The notes beneath the pieces are model-generated. The model made no database searches and was not told where the DNA came from. It saw only the letters and a list, made by a program, of their open reading frames with translations. Made by a program: the position numbers and the translations under genes. Below are positions 7,600-14,333 of a stretch of DNA of 22,629 nt, one piece after another. This DNA is from a virus. Position 1 is the first letter of the stretch. Each line of letters opens with the position of its first letter. The DNA lies in IMG/VR virus record IMGVR_UViG_3300048839_000550, positions 1 to 22,629 of that record; one strand, written 5' to 3'.

Positions 7600-8286
7600 T
7601 CAGAGCCCCCGCATCAGGGTGGAGTAGATCGCCGGAATCGAGACGGAGGGACCACCCGCATCAGGCTTGAAAACGATCACTCCCACCGAATAAGTTGACG
7701 AGGCCCCATACGTCACATTGCCGCCCGCCGATGTGCCCGCATCTACCTCGTCTTCGGCAATCGTGAGGTTATGTCGATTCACGAAACTGATATAGGAGTC
7801 GATCCGTTCGTTCCACGGAGACGGCCATGTCGCCGGGGTGGGTGTGCTACTCCCCGTCATCGCCACGATCCCAAGGGCCAGGCTGCCGTTTTCGGCCACC
7901 GTGACGGTAGGGATCGGCACCGTGTCGCTCACGCCGGTCGCCGAGTTGGTGGCGTCTACCGGGCTGGACGTGGCGGCTCCAGTCAGCCTCAAGATCACCG
8001 CCTGCATTCCCTGGTCCGCGTTTACTCCCAGGTTAACAGTCGGTGTATCCGTGGAATCCCCCACCGCATAACGCCAATAGACATAAAAGCGCGTTATGAC
8101 AGCGCCACCCGACAGGGCCAGAGTCCAGCCGGAAGGCGTCGTCGGGTTGACGCCCGTGGTCGCGTGCCGAACCGAGACGACCAGCACAATCAGCGACCCG
8201 GCCACTACGCCAGACGGAGCTGAAGTGCTGACCGTCGAAGACACGTCTGACGACGTGACGGAGCCGATCGCCGCGACCGAAACCAC
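7600..8286 (-). CDS. Putative minor tail protein (beta-sandwich)
   Basis: A 228-residue protein. Start GTG at 8286 with GGGAG about 8 bases upstream. It has the arrangement VVAGSLIVLVVSVRHA, PSGWTLA, YWRYAVGDS, MQAVILRLTGAATSSPVDATNSATG, then VAENGSLALGIVAM and TPATWPSPW. I know this from phage and bacterial surface proteins with a jelly-roll-like fold (loosely: delay, value, YYR, ILRxxG, PVDA). No enzyme motif is visible. The C-terminal STLMRGL resembles the end of the repeat protein downstream. Probably a tail or host-contact protein; the receptor is unknown. Confidence 0.75.
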   Translation of the reverse strand: MVSVAAIGSVTSSDVSSTVSTSAPSGVVAGSLIVLVVSVRHATTGVNPTTPSGWTLALSGGAVITRFYVYWRYAVGDSTDTPTVNLGVNADQGMQAVILRLTGAATSSPVDATNSATGVSDTVPIPTVTVAENGSLALGIVAMTGSSTPTPATWPSPWNERIDSYISFVNRHNLTIAEDEVDAGTSAGGNVTYGASSTYSVGVIVFKPDAGGPSVSIPAIYSTLMRGL

Positions 8287-8289
8287 CGC

Positions 8290-8598
8290 TTATTCTCCCG
8301 GCTCGTATCGAGGGATATAGTGCGCGTTGAGCGCCGCCTGAATCACGCCTTGCAGCGTCGCGTCTGGAATCGACGAGCCTCCCGCGATAAACGCGGGCTG
8401 GTTCAGGACGTGATAGCTCAACCTATCCCCCCACGACGCCGCGCTGTCGATCGCCGTCTGAGCCCACGCCGTTTGCGCCGCCGTCGCGCTGACGTTGCCT
8501 AATATGTAGAGTGCGTAATCAGCGATAAGCGACGTGCAACGATCCAGGATCACCTTGCGGATTGCCAGCCGATCCGCCATGTTCAATTCCCACTCCAT
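8290..8598 (-). CDS. Small phage structural protein, hypothetical
   Basis: A protein of 102 residues if started at the ATG at 8598 (GAGG about 9 bases before), or 96 if started at the ATG at 8580. It is mostly helical (LAIRKVILDRCTSLIADYALYILG, then AQTAIDSAASWGDRLSYHVLNQPAF) with a final DATLQGVIQAALNAHYIP. It lies between the sigma-like gene and a tail protein gene, so a head-tail or tail function is possible. I do not recognise the family with certainty. Confidence 0.65.
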   Translation of the reverse strand: MEWELNMADRLAIRKVILDRCTSLIADYALYILGNVSATAAQTAWAQTAIDSAASWGDRLSYHVLNQPAFIAGGSSIPDATLQGVIQAALNAHYIPRYEPGE

Positions 8599-8602
8599 CG
8601 CA

Positions 8603-8884
8603 TCAAGCCTCGCTCATATCGAGTTCACTGAATCGCCAGAAACGCCGCATTTTCCGTCGCCGTTGTGCCCTCAGCACGATCCCGCGTGTGCTCAGGTACA
8701 GCCGATGCGTGAGCCATCGTTGAAATGACGCGCCCCGTTCCGGCTGCCACGACTCAGCCGCACGCCAGAGGATCAGCGGGTAATCGCCGCCGAAGTCCTC
8801 TCCGTAGCGCCGTTCCATGCGTTCGGCCCATCGCTCGCAGTAGGAGGACCACCGGCGAGCGAGGCGTTCTTGAGCAGATGTCAT
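8603..8884 (-). CDS. Small sigma-factor region 2-like protein
   Basis: A 93-residue basic protein. The ATG at 8884 overlaps the terminase stop (ATGA), so I reject the longer frame starting at 9049. Residues 36-72 (YPLILWRAAESWQPERG, SFQRWLTHRLYLSTRG) closely follow the pattern of sigma-70 region 2.2-2.4, where an acidic/aromatic helix is followed by F.P.RG..F..Y......I. The tail is strongly basic (RAQRRRKMRRFWRF). No region 4 is present. It could bind RNA polymerase or DNA as a late regulator, or the likeness could reflect a helix-turn-helix used in packaging. Pattern seen; function inferred. Confidence 0.65.
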   Translation of the reverse strand: MTSAQERLARRWSSYCERWAERMERRYGEDFGGDYPLILWRAAESWQPERGASFQRWLTHRLYLSTRGIVLRAQRRRKMRRFWRFSELDMSEA

Positions 8885-10974
8885 GCACCACGCTGCGACT
8901 GGAGATCCCTGAAGCTCATTCGCTTTCGCGGCTTTGGCTTCGACGGTTGGCTTTCGGCCAGCGACACGCCGCACATCGACGCAGCAACGGCAGATCCGAC
9001 GAGCGTGTCGAGATAGTGGTTGTCCGGCTTCCCGACAACCGGCTTCCACTCGTCAACGACCCGCGAGGAGCCGTCACGTCGAACAGCCACCGGGTATTCC
9101 GCCGTCAGATGATCGGCGTAGAGCCGGTGGGCTTGCGGCCGATCTCCAAACAGGACAAGAGACCCGCGATCGCCACGCGACACCGCCAATCTCGCATGAA
9201 CGAATGATTTCCAGTAATTCGCATCGAAAATCACCTTGCGAATCGACCGTTTTCCCCTGGAGTCCAGAGGCATGTACCAGTTCAGGCCCAGCCGCTCACC
9301 TGGCCTGGCCTTCCACTCGCTCATGGGACGACCGCTTGCCCCGATCCCCTTGCCGTGGCTCGGCGTCAAGATCGCCGCATGCTTCGACTCCCGGCAGAAC
9401 TGGTATACGACGTCTGTCTGGGCACCCCAGTTGGCGTCAATCGGGCAGCGTTCAACCCGAAACGACAATCCGTCGGCACGAATCCATTCGCGGTCCAGAA
9501 TCAGGTCCGTCAGCTTCTCTAGTCCGGCGTAAATCTGGCCCTCGACGCCAGCAGCCCGCGTCACCCGAGAAAGCGTCTGAGTCGCATCGCGGAGTGTGAA
9601 ATAGCCTCGCTTCTGGTCCGGGTAGGTGCCGTAGTCGATCACCGCGCCGCCGAAATGGTCGTCCCAACCGACAACGCTGTAATAGAGCACGTCCTGGTGC
9701 ACGTCGATGAACGCCGTCAGCCTGGTGCACTCCAGTGGGACAGTACCGCAAGCGATTCGGTTGATTCGCGCCGTGATCTCGTCGGCTGTCAGGATGTCGG
9801 CCCTGATCTCGGTGTCCGGCAAGGGCTCGTTCTGGTACTCAGCGAAGAATGCCGCAGGGTCGCGGAACTTCAAATTCATCGCATGCTGGATTGCGGATAT
9901 CTCGTCAGGGTCGTACCGTTCTGGCCATGAGACCTCCGATCCGGCATCCATCTCCTCGCGGTTGGCCCGATAGAAATCCGTGGCCTCTGACCCGTCTCGT
10001 CCGGCCTCCAGGCTCTCGCTGCGGATCTCGTGGTATCGCTCCCACAAGGCCGTGTTCGTCGGGAACGATCGAACCATCCGGGTCTTGCGTCCGCTCCACT
10101 CTGGGTTCTTCTTGCGGTCCAGGAGCTGGTCGGCCATGTCGTCGGCCTTGATGACCGTGCAGGGCATGATCGCCGCGATCTTCTTTCCAGGCCCAGCCAT
10201 GCCTAGCACATCTCCGCTCACGATCGCCATTCGGTCCTCACTCTGCGAGCGTGACCGGGCCGACTCCCGCGTCTGCGGATCGTCCAGAATCACCAGCTCG
10301 GGCCGCACGATCGAGCTGTCCGGCAAGGCTGCCGACTGGCCTCGCAAGGCCCCGGTGATCCCGGCGACAGTCACCGTCGACCCACCGACGTTCACGCCGT
10401 CGCAGGCCCAGTCCGGCATCCTGGGGAACGTCAGGCGGTCGGCCGCCCACTCGATCTGAGTCTGCTGGCCGTCGAAGAGCTGGCCGGCTGCCTTACGGGC
10501 GTTGTTTTCCAGCTTGATCAACGGGTGGCACACCTGGCGGAAGTCGGCGGCCAGAACCTCGTTGCACGTCAGATCGAACTTGATTTGCTTGAGAATTCGC
10601 TCGGCATGTCGCTCAGACGCGCCCACCAGGCACACGAATCGACGGTGCCCGTAAAGCAACGACCAGATCGCCGCCTTGACGCTGATCGTCGTTTTGCCGC
10701 TTCCTCGCGGCATCGCCAGCGCGAACAGCCCGCCGCCCAGGACGACCTCCTGCATTCGCTCCAGCACAAGCAGGTGGTCTGACGACCAGGCCAGAGGGAA
10801 CGCCGCGGGGAAGTAGTGCTCGCAAAATCGCCGCAGGTCTTTCTCGCACGCTTCTCGCGTTTCCAGATCACCCGACTCTGGATAATCCTCAGCGATATCC
10901 CGCGCGGTCCGACTGACAACCGCCGCCCTCGCGTTGTCTGCCGCCAGCGAATCGTGATAATTACGCCGTGGCAT
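8881..10974 (-). CDS. terL: Terminase large subunit
   Basis: A 697-residue ATPase-nuclease that pumps phage DNA into the prohead through the portal and cuts it. Walker A is AMPRGSGKTT (about 87-96), Walker B LVILDD (227-232). The C-terminal nuclease has the expected acidic residues: FIDVHQD near 425, an acidic region around LEKLTDLILDREW, and HYLDTLVGSAVAAS near 668. Length is close to lambda gpA and related enzymes. The ATG at 10974 has no clear Shine-Dalgarno sequence. A 180-base leader with a hairpin precedes it. No small terminase subunit is certain; the HTH protein at 13818-14051 is a candidate. Confidence 0.92.
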   Translation of the reverse strand: MPRRNYHDSLAADNARAAVVSRTARDIAEDYPESGDLETREACEKDLRRFCEHYFPAAFPLAWSSDHLLVLERMQEVVLGGGLFALAMPRGSGKTTISVKAAIWSLLYGHRRFVCLVGASERHAERILKQIKFDLTCNEVLAADFRQVCHPLIKLENNARKAAGQLFDGQQTQIEWAADRLTFPRMPDWACDGVNVGGSTVTVAGITGALRGQSAALPDSSIVRPELVILDDPQTRESARSRSQSEDRMAIVSGDVLGMAGPGKKIAAIMPCTVIKADDMADQLLDRKKNPEWSGRKTRMVRSFPTNTALWERYHEIRSESLEAGRDGSEATDFYRANREEMDAGSEVSWPERYDPDEISAIQHAMNLKFRDPAAFFAEYQNEPLPDTEIRADILTADEITARINRIACGTVPLECTRLTAFIDVHQDVLYYSVVGWDDHFGGAVIDYGTYPDQKRGYFTLRDATQTLSRVTRAAGVEGQIYAGLEKLTDLILDREWIRADGLSFRVERCPIDANWGAQTDVVYQFCRESKHAAILTPSHGKGIGASGRPMSEWKARPGERLGLNWYMPLDSRGKRSIRKVIFDANYWKSFVHARLAVSRGDRGSLVLFGDRPQAHRLYADHLTAEYPVAVRRDGSSRVVDEWKPVVGKPDNHYLDTLVGSAVAASMCGVSLAESQPSKPKPRKRMSFRDLQSQRGA

Positions 10975-11074
10975 TTGTTTATGGTTCAGGCGGGGAAGAA
11001 CGAAACACTATACGTTTGTAGCTGAAACCCAATCAGTAGCAAGCCCTTACGATTTTTGAAGGACCCGCGAGCCA

Positions 11075-11107
11075 CTCCGGGGACTGGGAGCCATTCGATC
11101 CCCGGAG
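11075..11107 (-). terminator. Hairpin in the leader of the terminase gene
   Basis: CTCCGGGGA and TCCCCGGAG form a perfect 9-bp stem with a 15-base loop, between the end of the membrane-protein cassette (11154) and the terminase start (10974). No U-run follows. It may be a terminator or attenuator separating the two gene groups. The rest of the 179-base gap is relatively AT-rich near the terminase start (TATAGT at 11012-11007), without a convincing -35 box. Confidence 0.4.
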
Positions 11108-11153
11108 CGAACCGGAGACGCGATCACCCCCTTTCCTGGGTTAGAGGAAAAGG

Positions 11154-11249
11154 CTATTGCCGCTCGCCCAGGAGATCGGCGAACATCTTCCCGAGCAGCC
11201 AGAGGGCCAGCAGGCCCACGATCAGCACGCCTGCGAGGAAGCGGATCAC
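11154..11249 (-). CDS. Very small single-pass membrane protein (31 aa)
   Basis: The GTG start overlaps the stop of the upstream gene (GTGA), and TAG ends at 11154. Translation gives VIRFLAGVLIVGLLALWLLG then KMFADLLGERQ. Residues 3-20 form one hydrophobic helix, followed by a short amphipathic, charged tail. It is the last of five coupled genes for membrane or secreted proteins. Holin, spanin-like or other membrane-active roles are possible; no family is recognised. The longer frame covering it (from 11666) is arginine/proline-rich shadow sequence. Confidence 0.6.
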   Translation of the reverse strand: MIRFLAGVLIVGLLALWLLGKMFADLLGERQ

Positions 11250-11635
11250 TTGCTTGCCTTGCGGGTTGCCGCCTTCTTGGCGGAAGCGACGGCGGGGGCC
11301 GAATCCAGCACGAACGGCTCGGCCGGGGCGGGTGCGGACGCGATTGATTCGGCAGCCAGGGCGCGACTGATCGAGGCCGCGAACTCGCGGGCCTTCTGCT
11401 GGGCGATCCGGTCGGCCACGATCCGATCCGCCAGCAGCTCGCCGTCCCGGTTGGCCTGGGAGACGATACCCAGAGGGACGGTCGGCTCGCTGTAGGACTG
11501 GCTGAACACGCTGGGCAGGATCGGGGCGGTGGACGGCTGGGCGGGCGTTCTCGCCTTCTTGCGAGGCCACAGGGCGTAGGCGACAGCGGCGAGCAGGACC
11601 AGGCCGGCGAGCAGGGTGGGGGTATCGAGGTTCAC
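11246..11635 (-). CDS. Membrane-anchored small protein
   Basis: A 129-residue protein starting at the GTG at 11635, which overlaps the upstream stop (GTGA). Residues 6-23 (PTLLAGLVLLAAVAYALW) form an N-terminal membrane anchor, followed by basic RKK. The remaining 100 residues are soluble, with an alanine-rich helical section (residues about 66-100, LLADRIVADRIAQQKAREFAASISRALAAE) and an Ala/Lys tail ending in ATRKASK. The helix could form a coiled coil. It is in the coupled membrane cassette. Function unknown. Confidence 0.7.
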   Translation of the reverse strand: MNLDTPTLLAGLVLLAAVAYALWPRKKARTPAQPSTAPILPSVFSQSYSEPTVPLGIVSQANRDGELLADRIVADRIAQQKAREFAASISRALAAESIASAPAPAEPFVLDSAPAVASAKKAATRKASK

Positions 11636-12177
11636 GGTTCTCTCCGGCTGGCGATGAACAGGACAACGATCGTGGCAGCCACCAGCAACGCCGCTGGCAG
11701 ATAGGGGGCGAGCGACAGGGACGCGGGCAAGGCGTTGGGTCCGATCGGCAACGGGACTTCCCGCTCGACCTCGGGGTACGTTTCCGACTCGCTGAGCAGA
11801 TCGACGCGAAATCCGGGGTCGTTCGTTTCGAACGTGCCGGGCTGCTGGTCCTGCTCGACGGCCTCCAGGTCCACGCCGAAATTTTCCACGTCTTCCAGAT
11901 CCTTGATCACGGGTTGCTTGGGTGGCTCCGGTTCCACCCTGACTTCCGGCTCAGGCTCAGGCTCCGGGGTCGGTTGCGGCTGCGGTGGCTTCTGGGCCAG
12001 GTGAGGATTTTCGGTTTCGTAGTACCGGATGGTCGTGCCCTCCAGCCAGCCGTAGAGGGTGCGGCCGTAGGCGTCCAGGTAGTACGCTTTCGCGACGCCG
12101 GTCGGGGCCGGGCAGCTCCCGTCGAGGCAAGGCTGCTGAGCGACGACCGCCAAAGCCAGGAAGATGGCGGCGGTCAT
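11632..12177 (-). CDS. Secreted, C-terminally anchored Pro/Glu-rich protein
   Basis: A 181-residue protein with an ATG that overlaps the peptidase gene stop (ATGA). A short signal-like hydrophobic segment (MTAAIFLALAVVA) is followed by a two-cysteine loop CLDGSCP, a YYLDAYGRTLYGWLEG stretch, a proline/glutamate repeat (PQPTPEPEPEPEVRVEPEPP, residues about 67-86), an acidic region, and a C-terminal membrane helix (residues about 158-177, YLPAALLVAATIVVLFIA) ending in SRREP. The Pro/Glu stretch would act as a periplasmic or cell-wall spacer. Function unknown; the shape recalls envelope-spanning proteins, which is inference. Confidence 0.7.
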   Translation of the reverse strand: MTAAIFLALAVVAQQPCLDGSCPAPTGVAKAYYLDAYGRTLYGWLEGTTIRYYETENPHLAQKPPQPQPTPEPEPEPEVRVEPEPPKQPVIKDLEDVENFGVDLEAVEQDQQPGTFETNDPGFRVDLLSESETYPEVEREVPLPIGPNALPASLSLAPYLPAALLVAATIVVLFIASRREP

Positions 12178-12914
12178 GCAAAGGACTCACTTTCCCGCCG
12201 CTTGCCGATCACGATCGTGACGGCAGCGGCGATCAGAATCACCAGGGGCAGAACACTCACGCCTGCCAGCATCGGCAATCGGGTCCACACCCAGGCCCAG
12301 CCGGTTGAGCCGTCGATCCAGCGGCGATCGAATTCTTGAGCCGGCATCCAGGAGTAGTACCCGGGCCGGTTGTTATCGACGACGCAGGCCCACTCGCCCT
12401 GTCGGTAGTGGACCAGGCTGACCATGTGATGGATCGGGCGATAGTTATATAACGCCCCGGTATTCATGGTCGCGCCGATCGGGTATCCCTTGCGACTCAG
12501 GGCGTCGAGGACCGACGTATCGCGGCCCACGTAACTGGCCCAGGTCTCGTCAGGGTGGATCGACTCGACGAGGTTCGCCAGCTTCTGGGGGGCATAGCCG
12601 CCCGGGCGCTGTTTCGCCGTCCTCCAGAGCTGGCTTTGCTTCGCACCTTCCAGGCCGGGCACCTGCTGATACTGACCGTTGGCGAGGATCGAGGCGATCA
12701 CGCACAACCCCGCGCCGTCGGAGCCACCCTCGTTCTGGATGTGCTGGGACGGTGGGATCGGGGCTGACGCCTTGACGCCCTGGTGGGTATCCGAGCGTGT
12801 CACCAGCTCGCCACGCGAGTCGGGCTGCTGGGCCTGGATGGATGAGGCACTTAGGCCCAGCAACACGACCACGGCGGCAACGACGGCAGCGAGGCGTTGC
12901 TTCCGGTAAATCAC
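12174..12914 (-). CDS. Secreted, membrane-anchored C39/papain-like cysteine peptidase candidate
   Basis: 246 residues from the GTG at 12914, which has GGGGAG 7 bases upstream and overlaps the upstream stop (GTGA). An annotation starting at 13205 would run through non-coding sequence. Signal peptide residues 1-28 (hydrophobic core 8-24, IQA cut site), then GGSDGAGLC with candidate nucleophile Cys71, IHHMVSLVHY with candidate His162/163, and CVVDNN with candidate Asp180/Asn181. A C-terminal membrane helix covers about 214-237, then a charged tail KRRESESFA. The Cys-His-Asp/Asn order and spacing fit C39-like/papain-like folds, and I recall similar proteins in planctomycetes. It could cleave an envelope protein or be an inactive relative. 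Activity is inferred, not shown. Confidence 0.75.
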   Translation of the reverse strand: MIYRKQRLAAVVAAVVVLLGLSASSIQAQQPDSRGELVTRSDTHQGVKASAPIPPSQHIQNEGGSDGAGLCVIASILANGQYQQVPGLEGAKQSQLWRTAKQRPGGYAPQKLANLVESIHPDETWASYVGRDTSVLDALSRKGYPIGATMNTGALYNYRPIHHMVSLVHYRQGEWACVVDNNRPGYYSWMPAQEFDRRWIDGSTGWAWVWTRLPMLAGVSVLPLVILIAAAVTIVIGKRRESESFA

Positions 12915-13075
12915 GTCAACTCTCCCCGTTTCGGCCGCATAACCACAAGGCTCTGTGTGAGGCAGACGACCAGGCCGACGACCCCCATGGCCAGGGGACC
13001 GCCAAGCTCCAGGCTTTCGATCATCAGGAGCCCGCCGTACAGGCCAAGCACGAACGAGGCGAGCAGACGATTCAT
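12911..13075 (-). CDS. Small two-helix membrane protein (54 aa), holin candidate
   Basis: The frame from the ATG at 13075 to the TGA at 12911 encodes 54 residues starting MNRLLASFVLGLYGG. Two hydrophobic segments, residues 4-19 and 27-46 (LAMGVVGLVVCLTQSLVV), are separated by ESLELGG, with a basic end RPKRGELT. Two short helices and a basic tail in about 50-60 residues is the shape of class II holins, but there is no firm family match. It is the first of five overlapping genes and lies after the strong hairpin at 13096-13131. No clear Shine-Dalgarno sequence is visible (GAGAG is near the start). Confidence 0.65.
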   Translation of the reverse strand: MNRLLASFVLGLYGGLLMIESLELGGPLAMGVVGLVVCLTQSLVVMRPKRGELT

Positions 13076-13095
13076 TGGCTCTCACCGATTTGAAG

Positions 13096-13131
13096 GAGGG
13101 GGCCGGAGGCACGTGAAACCCCGGCCCCCTC
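13096..13131 (-). terminator. Strong GC hairpin between tRNA and membrane cassette
   Basis: GAGGGGGCCGG pairs perfectly with CCGGCCCCCTC (11 bp) around a 14-base loop. A downstream U-tract is missing (CTTCAAATC on the minus strand). It lies 53 bases after the 3' end of the tRNA and 21 bases before the first cassette gene, so it may end tRNA transcripts or set the amount of read-through into the cassette. Confidence 0.55.
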
Positions 13132-13184
13132 TGCCGAAACACCACGCGCCCGACAGAGAGTGCACTCACGTTGTTTTTTTGAAG

Positions 13185-13256
13185 TGTCGGGGGCAGGATT
13201 TGCACCTGCGATCTCCAGATTATGAGACTGGCGAGATACTACTTCTCCACCCCGGC
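13185..13256 (-). tRNA. tRNA-Met (anticodon CAT), atypical
   Basis: A 72-base cloverleaf can be drawn. Acceptor GCCGGGG/CCCCGAC has a C2-A71 mismatch; then T8, D stem GAGA/TCTC with a 7-base D loop (AGTAGTA), G26, anticodon stem CCAGT/TCTGG with a T-T mismatch next to the loop CTCATAA, variable AGATC, T arm GCAGG/CCTGC with loop TGCAAAT, and discriminator A. CCA is not encoded. The D loop lacks the usual GG pair and the T loop has G where T55 is expected, so it is an odd or decaying phage tRNA. The acceptor and D-stem entry (GGGGTGGAG) resemble bacterial initiator tRNA, but the G-C pairs normally found in the initiator anticodon stem are absent. It could also be a CAT-anticodon tRNA-Ile2. Confidence 0.75.
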
Positions 13257-13262
13257 ATAGGA

Positions 13263-13430
13263 TCAGGGCACCCGACGAACGATCAACGCCGCGACCACGA
13301 TCGCCACGACGAACAGCAGCGAGGCCACACAGCCGTCGACGAAGCCCCGCCAGTACGTTAGCCGCAGAATCCCCTCGACGATCGCACGGAGGGCGTCAGG
13401 GAGCCTTGCGAGGACTTCGGCCTCGGACAC
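13263..13430 (-). CDS. Small membrane protein (55 aa)
   Basis: The start is the GTG at 13430, with GGAGG seven bases upstream; an upstream TTG at 13448 would place this ribosome site inside the gene. N-terminal half: amphipathic helix SEAEVLARLPDALRAIVEGILR. Residues about 32-51 form a membrane helix (VDGCVASLLFVVAIVVAALIV) followed by RRVP. It overlaps the preceding gene by 35 bases. The stop lies 7 bases from the mature 5' end of the tRNA-Met. No family recognised. Confidence 0.65.
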   Translation of the reverse strand: MSEAEVLARLPDALRAIVEGILRLTYWRGFVDGCVASLLFVVAIVVAALIVRRVP

Positions 13431-13851
13431 GCTGTAACCTCCGGTCAATCAGCACGCGAACGCCTAGCAGCTCCATGGGCGACTCCGTCACCGGGTCGAT
13501 CGCCTCGACGGGATCGGGTGACGAAGGGAGCAGCTTGCGGTACGGGTCGGGGTGCGGCTCGGGCTCGCCGACCGAGTGGCGGCGCCGCTCGATCTGGGGT
13601 GGCTCGTCTCGATCCATCGGTGCCCAGTAGGGGCTCTGCGTGTAGGGATGCTCGACCAGGTGGACGCCGATCAGGGTCGCGCCGTAAGGGGTCAGGATCA
13701 CGACCGGATCGTCGAGCTGCCAGATCTCGATCAACCCGGAACCGATCAGCTCGACGGCTGCCGGCACCTCGTCGAGCCGGCGCCAGGCGAGAGGACCGGA
13801 CGCCAGCTCGACGAGGATCAGTCTTGCGGCTCGCGGGACGCCTCCCGGCAT
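13396..13851 (-). CDS. Hypothetical protein, possible winged-helix N-terminus
   Basis: A 151-residue protein from the ATG at 13851 (AAGG about 7 bases before). Residues 7-70 (ARLILVELASGPLAWRRLDEVPAAVELIGSGLIEIW, then VVILTPYGATLIGVHL) resemble a small winged-helix unit: helices, then strand, wing and strand. The rest is proline-rich and polar (PPQIERRRHSVGEPEPHPDPYRKLLPSSPDP) and ends very basic (RRLQRVRGRSPRKAP). The gene overlaps the preceding HTH gene by 34 bases and the next small membrane gene by 35 bases. The frame is open back to 14388, but the region beyond 13851 overlaps the HTH gene and the att region and is not coding-like. DNA binding is a guess. Confidence 0.55.
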   Translation of the reverse strand: MPGGVPRAARLILVELASGPLAWRRLDEVPAAVELIGSGLIEIWQLDDPVVILTPYGATLIGVHLVEHPYTQSPYWAPMDRDEPPQIERRRHSVGEPEPHPDPYRKLLPSSPDPVEAIDPVTESPMELLGVRVLIDRRLQRVRGRSPRKAP

Positions 13852-14051
13852 CGGAGGCCCTTCTGGTACGACCTGGCAGCCTGAACGCCCCGCTTGACGG
13901 TTCGCTCGTGAACGCCCTCCAGTGCCGCAATCTCCCGGTACGTCATGCGGTTCCGGGAGAGAAAGTCCCACCACAAATTGCGGGCCTTCAGGACCGGACA
14001 CTCGGTTGCGCCGGGTCGGCCGCGCCGTCGCGGCATGGTCGCTGTACTCAT
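13818..14051 (-). CDS. Small HTH protein (small terminase or regulator candidate)
   Basis: A 77-residue basic protein with an ATG at 14051 (an alternative at 14036). After a basic leader (MPRRRGRPG), residues 35-60 (MTYREIAALEGVHERTVKRGVQAA) form a clear helix-turn-helix of the sigma-region-4/recombinase type. It is the first gene of the leftward late group and lies beside the attP site. It could be a late-gene activator, a control protein for integration, or the small terminase subunit, which is otherwise missing. No clear Shine-Dalgarno sequence. Confidence 0.6.
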   Translation of the reverse strand: MSTATMPRRRGRPGATECPVLKARNLWWDFLSRNRMTYREIAALEGVHERTVKRGVQAARSYQKGLRCREASREPQD

Positions 14052-14206
14052 GCGTGAAGATCGCCAGGGTCATGGGTGGCCCCTCTACCCTACGGGTAAC
14101 GGCGGACAGATATTCACTGGAAATCCACGTCCTGCTGCATCCTATCGATTGTCCCGCAAGGAGTTTACACGATTTCACCCAGTTCTCCAAACGGGACAGG
14201 AAATCC

Positions 14207-14230
14207 GGCACGCTATCCGGCACGGTATCC
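14207..14230. repeat. Left pair of integrase arm-type repeats
   Basis: Two adjacent 12-base copies, GGCACGCTATCC (14207-14218) and GGCACGGTATCC (14219-14230). The same motif, in the same orientation and with the same 12-base phase, recurs at 14407-14430, 200 bases away on the other side of the tRNA-Phe core. Probably binding sites for the N-terminal domain of the integrase. Confidence 0.7.
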
Positions 14231-14247
14231 CTGCCAGACGGGTGGGA

Positions 14248-14276
14248 TTGACGGTAATTCCCGGAAACGCTAGAAC
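14248..14276 (+). promoter_or_regulatory. Candidate integrase promoter
   Basis: TTGACG (14248-14253), a 17-base spacer and TAGAAC (14271-14276) fit a sigma-70 promoter pointing towards the integrase. The attP core (14334-14376) lies between this promoter and the integrase start, so integration would separate the two. There is no other clear promoter between the core and 14432. Confidence 0.5.
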
Positions 14277-14333
14277 GCCGCAACTCCCTGATATCCCTGG
14301 CATTGCAGGGGTTTACGTCGGCACGACACCCAC

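Noticed and set aside
11007-11035. TATAGT element upstream of the terminase as promoter
   Set aside because: No -35 box at acceptable spacing; the nearest TTG-type hexamers lie about 14-15 or 24 bases away.
12915-13205. N-terminal extension of the peptidase gene to 13205
   Set aside because: It crosses the 13096-13131 hairpin, touches the tRNA and overlaps the 54-aa membrane gene, while the GTG at 12914 has an excellent ribosome site.
14052-14206. Further gene or repeat in the stretch between the HTH gene and the left arm repeats
   Set aside because: Only a 10-base repeat ATTCACTGGA (14112-14121, again at 14383-14392) is visible; open frames here lack ribosome sites and coding-like codon use.
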